From Peptococcaceae bacterium UBA6116 (lineage in GTDB: Bacteria > Bacillota > Desulfitobacteriia > Desulfitobacteriales > Syntrophobotulaceae): a stretch of DNA of 64,000 nt. Position 1 is the stretch's first letter, and each line of letters begins with the position of its first letter. Positions 59,515 to 64,000 of this stretch are shown here, piece by piece. Location of the stretch: NCBI GenBank assembly GCA_002423425.1, contig DIWC01000018.1, forward strand, positions 2,875 to 66,874, written 5' to 3'. A model generated the notes under the pieces. It was not told where the DNA came from and made no database searches. It was given only the letters and a program-made list of their open reading frames with translations. The position numbers were made by a program, and so were the translations under genes.

Positions 59515-60780
59515 GTGGAAAGTGAAGCCATTAAAGCAGCAGTTCATATTTTGCTGAATTTTGCTGTAATCTTTATTGTGGGGGCATTTCTGGCCAAACT
59601 GGCTGATTATATTAAGGTTCCTGATGTAGCCTTATTCCTGCTGGCCGGAGTTTTTTTAGGACCCAGTGTTCTAAATCTTGTCTCAATTCCTGCTGATTCG
59701 ACAGTAAATCAATTGGCGCTGACCCTGGGAGCCTCGGTGTTGCTTTTTCAAGGAGGTACGGAGGTCCGGTTCAGCACCTTGCGTCAGGTTTGGATTACGT
59801 TGCTTCTTTTATCCACTGTCGCTGTTTTAGGGATGGTGTTGATAGTCGGAGTGACTGCCCACTTTGTACTCGGGATGAGTATGGTTTTCGCATTTTTACT
59901 GGCGGCAATTATTGCTGCCACCGACCCGGCAACGCTCGTACCTGTCTTTCTGTCGGTTAAAATCAAGGAACGTTTGAAACAAACGGTTTTAAGCGAATCA
60001 GCATTTAATGACGCGACAGCTTCAATTGCCACTTTTGCTATTTTAGGTATTATTACTACCGGGCAGTTATCGCTTTCAAGCATCGGACTTAAACTTGTAA
60101 TTATGGCAGGCGGGGGTATTATCATCGGTGCAGCATACGGCTTGGTGGGAGTTTTTTTGGTTAGTAATAAAACCAAGTATTTCCTCGGTCAATTTACCCG
60201 GCTATTATTGCTGCCGGTGATTATTGGCGCGTATCTTACTGCCGATCATATTGGAGCCAGCGGTTTTATGGCCGTATTTGTTGCCGGTTTGATATTTGCC
60301 AACTTTGATGCTTTCGGCTGGAAAATGAAAGAAGATACTACGGAAGATATACACACCTTTATTGATACCGCTTCTTTGCTCTTAAGAATAACAATCTTTG
60401 TCCTGTTAGGCAGCAATGTTAATTTTGGTATCTTACTACAGAATCTTGGACCGGGGTTAATCGTTATTGCAGTATTTATGTTTATTGCCCGCCCGATAGT
60501 TGTCTTGCTTTGCACACTTCCTGACCGTAAGGCAAAATGGCAGCGTAACGAAATTCTATTTATGTTTTGGACCAGGGAAACCGGTGTTATTCCTGCAGCC
60601 TTAGCGGGGATGTTATTGGCAATGAAGATAGAAAATGCGGAACTAATATCATCAATAGTCTTCCTAGCCGCTTTTGCTACTATCTTAATTCAGGCTACAA
60701 CTACGAGATTCCTGGCTGGTCGCTTGAACCTATTGGAGACCGGCGAACATAACCATTTAGAAATTAAAAATGAGGGCTGA
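59515..60780 (+). CDS. CPA1-family Na+/H+ (or K+/H+) antiporter
   Basis: The 421-residue protein has about twelve membrane helices and the CPA signatures: FLLAGVFLGPSVLN, LFQGGTEVRF, AAIIAATDPATLVPVF (helix 5) and SESAFNDATASIA, with the Asn-Asp pair that carries ions. No C-terminal TrkA or CBS domain follows. It would exchange cytoplasmic Na+ or K+ for protons. The start is GTG 59515 behind AGGAGGG. It has a sigma-54 type promoter and is followed by a terminator. Confidence 0.88.
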   Translation: MESEAIKAAVHILLNFAVIFIVGAFLAKLADYIKVPDVALFLLAGVFLGPSVLNLVSIPADSTVNQLALTLGASVLLFQGGTEVRFSTLRQVWITLLLLSTVAVLGMVLIVGVTAHFVLGMSMVFAFLLAAIIAATDPATLVPVFLSVKIKERLKQTVLSESAFNDATASIATFAILGIITTGQLSLSSIGLKLVIMAGGGIIIGAAYGLVGVFLVSNKTKYFLGQFTRLLLLPVIIGAYLTADHIGASGFMAVFVAGLIFANFDAFGWKMKEDTTEDIHTFIDTASLLLRITIFVLLGSNVNFGILLQNLGPGLIVIAVFMFIARPIVVLLCTLPDRKAKWQRNEILFMFWTRETGVIPAALAGMLLAMKIENAELISSIVFLAAFATILIQATTTRFLAGRLNLLETGEHNHLEIKNEG

Positions 60781-60809
60781 TAACCTTTTGTACCTTTCCT
60801 CCTTTTGTA

Positions 60810-60845
60810 CCAGCAATGGCAAATAAGCCTTGCTGGCATTTTTTT
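60810..60845 (+). terminator. Intrinsic terminator of the antiporter gene
   Basis: CCAGCAATGGC/GCCTTGCTGG with an AAATAA loop is followed by seven T residues. Confidence 0.85.
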
Positions 60846-60880
60846 GAAGGAGTCTTAAAATAACCCAATTAAAACATCGC

Positions 60881-60907
60881 GTTAACATTTTTAAACATTA
60901 TGTTAAC
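60881..60907 (+). promoter_or_regulatory. Inverted repeat, possible enhancer site
   Basis: GTTAACAT at 60881 and ATGTTAAC at 60900 form a perfect dyad with an 11-base spacer, 75 bases upstream of the -24 box of the PFOR promoter. The distance fits an upstream activator site for a sigma-54 enhancer-binding protein. Confidence 0.5.
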
Positions 60908-60981
60908 ATTGAATAAGTAGTTGCAGCAAAAATTCTTGTTCTTTTAAGCATATTATGCAATTAATTGTTGGTTTAGCAGGG

Positions 60982-60999
60982 TTGGCATACTTTATGCAA
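60982..60999 (+). promoter_or_regulatory. Sigma-54 type -24/-12 promoter of PFOR
   Basis: TTGGCATACTTTATGCAA has the -24 TGGCA and -12 TGC elements at the correct spacing, 62 bases before the PFOR start codon. It differs from the antiporter element only in the spacer. Confidence 0.7.
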
Positions 61000-61060
61000 A
61001 TAAATCTAACGGATCTAGTATTAATATAAAATATATATTCTCTTTAGGAGGAACATAGTA

Positions 61061-64000
61061 ATGACAAAAATGAAAACGATGTCTGGAAACGAAGCAGCGG
61101 CCTATGCGTCGTATGCCTTTTCCGAAGTAGCAGCAATTTATCCGATCACCCCATCCTCGGACATGGCAGAATTTGTCGATGAATGGGCAGCCCATGGCCG
61201 AAAGAATATCTTTGGTCAGACAATGAAAGTAGTAGAAATGCAGTCTGAAGGCGGCGCGGCGGGAGCAGTACACGGCTCACTGCAGGCCGGGGCCTTAACT
61301 ACAACCTACACGGCATCTCAAGGACTCTTACTCATGATTCCGAACATGTACAAAATTTCCGGTGAACTTTTACCCGGAGTATTCCATGTCAGTGCCCGGG
61401 CCATAGCAGCTCAGGCGCTGTCGATTTTTGGTGACCACCAGGACGTAATGTCCGTACGCATGACCGGTTTTGCCTTGCTGAGCTCAGGCAGCGTTCAGGA
61501 AGCACTCGATCTCGGCTATATAGCACACCTATGTGCCATCAAAGCCAGAGTGCCTTTCTTGCATTTCTTTGACGGGTTCAGAACATCGCATGAAATATCC
61601 AAAATCAATATACCTGAAAATGAAGAAGTCGGACAACTTCTTGACACCGAAGCATTAAAAGCATTCAGACAAAACGCCTTAAACCCTGAACATCCGTGTC
61701 TTCGGGGAACAGCACAAAACCCGGACATCTATTTCCAGACCAGAGAAGCTGCCAACCAGTTCTATCAAGCAGTACCGGCCATCGTCGAAGAATATATGAA
61801 TAAATACAAACAACTTACAGGGCGGGAGTACAAACTCTTCCAGTACTACGGAGCTCCGGATGCCGACAGAGTAATCATCGCCATGGGTTCGGTCGGAGAT
61901 ACCATCTGTGAAACCATAGACTACCTGCGGGCCAAAGGAGAAAAAGTTGGAGTATTAAGAGTCAGACTCTACAGACCGTTCTCAGCAGAATATTTCTTTA
62001 AAGAGCTGCCTACAACCGTCAAGAAAATTGCAGTCCTTGACCGGACCAAAGAACCTGGTTCCACTGGTGAACCACTCTATCTTGACATTAGAGATGCCTT
62101 CTATGATCGGGAAACCAAGCCGGTCATAGTAGGGGGTCGTTTTGGCTTAGGATCCAAAGACACCACACCATCGCAAATTCTTGCAGTTTATGAAAATCTT
62201 AAAAAGGATAAACCTAAGTCCGGGTTTACTCTCGGCATAGTAGATGATCTGACGCATACCTCTTTAGAAGAAAAAGAAGTAATCGACACCACACCGGAAG
62301 GCACTATCAGCTGTCAATTCTGGGGATTAGGAGCCGACGGTACGGTCGGAGCCAACAAACAAGCTATCAAAGTTATAGGAGATCACACCAGCCTTTATGC
62401 CCAAGCTTACTTCGCCTATGACAGCAAAAAATCAGGCGGCACCACAGTATCGCATTTACGTTTCGGCAAAAACCCGATCAAAGCACCTTACCTCGTAAAC
62501 AGCGCCGACTACATCGCCTGCCATAACCAATCCTACGTCGAAAAATACAACCTGCTCAAAGGACTAAAACCGGGCGGCAAATTCGTACTAAACTGCCAGT
62601 GGACAGTAGAAGAACTCGAAGAAAAACTACCGGGTTCTCTCAAAAAAGAAATCTATGACAAAAAAGCGGAATTCTACATCATAGACGCTGTAAAAATAGC
62701 CAGAACCATAGGTCTGGGCGGCAGGATCAACATGGTAATGCAATCAGCTTTCTTCAAACTTGCTGCAGTCATTCCCTTAGAGGAAGCGGTCAAATATCTC
62801 AAAGACTCCATCGTCAAAGCCTATGGCAAAAAAGGCCCGGAAATAGTAGAAATGAACAACAAAGCAGTCGATGCGGGCTGCGATGCGCTAATCAAAGTAC
62901 CAATACCGGCCTCATGGGCCAAAGCGGATGCCAGCCAGGGGATCTTCCTCGGGACTGACAGTGACCCGGCATTCATCAAAAACGTAGTCAGAGTCATGAC
63001 AGCCCAAGAAGGAGACAGACTGCCGGTCAGTGCTTTCCTTGGCAGAGAAGACGGAACTTTCCCGGCCGGAACCACAGCTTACGAAAAACGCGGCATAGCG
63101 GTAGAAATACCTGATTGGTCCAAAGAAAACTGTTCCCAGTGCAACCAATGCTCCTACGTATGTCCGCATAGCGCCATCAGGCCATTTCTCATAAATGAAG
63201 AAGAAGCTAAAAAAGCTCCGGCTGACTTTACGGGCCTCAAAGCAGTAGGCAAAGATTTTGCCGGTATGCAATTCCGTATTCAGGTCAGTCCGCTTGACTG
63301 TACCGGGTGCGGCAACTGCGTCGAAAGCTGTCCTTCCAAAACCAAAGCATTAACAATGAAAGAAGCTGCACCGGTCACCGAAACACAAGCACCGCTTTGG
63401 GAATATGCGTTAACCTTAACCAACAAAGACGACAAAATAAACAACAAATACACCGTCAAGAACAGCCAATTCATACAACCGCTCTTAGAATTCAGCGGGG
63501 CCTGCCCGGGTTGCGGTGAAACTGCTTATATCAAACTTCTAACCCAGCTTTTCGGCGACCGCATGATGATAGCCAATGCCACAGGCTGTACTTCAATTTG
63601 GGGCGGCAGTGCGCCGGCTGTACCATACTGCACCAACCACAAAGGACAAGGGCCAACCTGGGCGAACTCACTCTTCGAAGACAACGCCGAATATGGCTAT
63701 GGACAATACCTGGGCGCTGGGCAGCAGAGAAAAAAAATGGCCGATGAAATGCAACAGGCCATTGAACAGGACATCCCGGCCGATATCAAAGCGGCATTCA
63801 AGGAATGGCTTGACAACATGAATGACGGCGAAGCATCAAAAGCGGCAAGCCAAAAAGTTCGTGCGGCTTTGCAAAAAGCAGATCTGCAAAAGAATGGACT
63901 GCTGGCTAAAATATATGACAAAAAAGACCATCTCGTCAAAAAATCGCAATGGATTTTTGGCGGTGACGGGTGGGGTTATGATATTGGCTATGGCGGGTTA
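61061..64000 (+). CDS. nifJ: Pyruvate:ferredoxin oxidoreductase, partial
   Basis: PFOR oxidises pyruvate to acetyl-CoA and CO2, reducing ferredoxin. The open frame runs 980 codons from ATG 61061 (behind TTTAGGAGGAACATAGTA) off the window end; full length is about 1170. The order is domain I (SGNEAAAYASYAFSEVAAIY, then PITPSSDMAE), domain II, the gamma part (FWGLGADGTVGANKQA), two [4Fe-4S] sites (CSQCNQCSYVCP and CTGCGNCVESCP) and the start of the TPP domain (SGACPGCGETAYIK, NATGCTSIWGG). Codons are GC-richer and more uniform than in neighbours, as in highly expressed genes. A sigma-54 type promoter precedes it. Confidence 0.97.
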   Translation, partial: MTKMKTMSGNEAAAYASYAFSEVAAIYPITPSSDMAEFVDEWAAHGRKNIFGQTMKVVEMQSEGGAAGAVHGSLQAGALTTTYTASQGLLLMIPNMYKISGELLPGVFHVSARAIAAQALSIFGDHQDVMSVRMTGFALLSSGSVQEALDLGYIAHLCAIKARVPFLHFFDGFRTSHEISKINIPENEEVGQLLDTEALKAFRQNALNPEHPCLRGTAQNPDIYFQTREAANQFYQAVPAIVEEYMNKYKQLTGREYKLFQYYGAPDADRVIIAMGSVGDTICETIDYLRAKGEKVGVLRVRLYRPFSAEYFFKELPTTVKKIAVLDRTKEPGSTGEPLYLDIRDAFYDRETKPVIVGGRFGLGSKDTTPSQILAVYENLKKDKPKSGFTLGIVDDLTHTSLEEKEVIDTTPEGTISCQFWGLGADGTVGANKQAIKVIGDHTSLYAQAYFAYDSKKSGGTTVSHLRFGKNPIKAPYLVNSADYIACHNQSYVEKYNLLKGLKPGGKFVLNCQWTVEELEEKLPGSLKKEIYDKKAEFYIIDAVKIARTIGLGGRINMVMQSAFFKLAAVIPLEEAVKYLKDSIVKAYGKKGPEIVEMNNKAVDAGCDALIKVPIPASWAKADASQGIFLGTDSDPAFIKNVVRVMTAQEGDRLPVSAFLGREDGTFPAGTTAYEKRGIAVEIPDWSKENCSQCNQCSYVCPHSAIRPFLINEEEAKKAPADFTGLKAVGKDFAGMQFRIQVSPLDCTGCGNCVESCPSKTKALTMKEAAPVTETQAPLWEYALTLTNKDDKINNKYTVKNSQFIQPLLEFSGACPGCGETAYIKLLTQLFGDRMMIANATGCTSIWGGSAPAVPYCTNHKGQGPTWANSLFEDNAEYGYGQYLGAGQQRKKMADEMQQAIEQDIPADIKAAFKEWLDNMNDGEASKAASQKVRAALQKADLQKNGLLAKIYDKKDHLVKKSQWIFGGDGWGYDIGYGGL

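Noticed and set aside
1..64000. CRISPR array, integrated phage or complete insertion sequence
   Set aside because: No regularly spaced repeats, no transposase, no integrase and no phage structural genes were seen in either strand.

Overview
The window looks like a chromosomal segment of an anaerobic, low-to-mid GC Gram-positive bacterium of the class Clostridia, plausibly the Peptococcaceae/Desulfitobacteriaceae (Dehalobacter, Desulfitobacterium and Desulfosporosinus relatives). This rests on gene content and style: class A RNase P RNA, strong AGGAGG-type ribosome binding sites, a glmS ribozyme, a leucine T-box, the cdaA-cdaR-glmM block, anaerobic NrdD/NrdG, pyruvate:ferredoxin oxidoreductase, Fur-controlled FeoAB, a B12-dependent MetH with activation domain, and an hgcA remnant. 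The genus is inference; no 16S is present.

Layout. 1-2.4 kb: 3' end of rnpB, a lone receiver-domain protein, a ferritin-like protein, broken ligase and cyanophycin-synthetase-like fragments, and a 230-bp palindromic element. 2.4-5.9 kb: pyruvate carboxylase. 6-11 kb: a decayed stretch with a folded GC-rich island, a 3D-domain protein, remnants of PucR, SDR, enoate-reductase, deacetylase and galU genes, a 38-residue Cys-rich peptide and tatA. 11.1-19.8 kb: intact core genes for c-di-AMP synthesis and amino-sugar supply (cdaA, cdaR, an FAD oxidoreductase, glmM, ribozyme, glmS). 19.9-28.6 kb: CarD regulator, then a sulfur/cysteine neighbourhood (metA, Cys-rich MarR with twin operators and a 20-codon ORF, Rrf2 regulator, LarE-like sulfur transferase, cysE, cysK) interleaved with remnants of HD hydrolase, hemL, DUF2325, cysK, hgcA, tetR, pdxS and metY.

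28.6-41.4 kb: helD, a candidate small RNA, tcdA, a GIY-YIG protein, typA, a CHAP protein, a divergent cis-prenyltransferase, T-box/leuA, an rluA-family remnant, speD, murI, DUF190 and fluC. 41.4-51.5 kb: two Gly/Tyr-rich small proteins, DedA, Fur-controlled feoA-feoB with a FeoC-like gene, a lipoprotein, htpG, a ZIP transporter and a two-component system. 51.6-64 kb: metH, an octapeptide-repeat protein, nrdR-nrdD-nrdG, a CPA1 antiporter and pyruvate:ferredoxin oxidoreductase running off the end. The last two genes each carry a near-identical sigma-54 type -24/-12 element.

The most unusual property is the number of gene remnants, about sixteen. Several keep both a 5' piece with its ribosome binding site and a 3' piece with the middle missing, sometimes joined at short matching sequences. 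The best candidates for something undescribed are the Cys-rich MarR/20-codon ORF pair, the octapeptide-repeat protein, and the shared sigma-54 control of the antiporter and PFOR.
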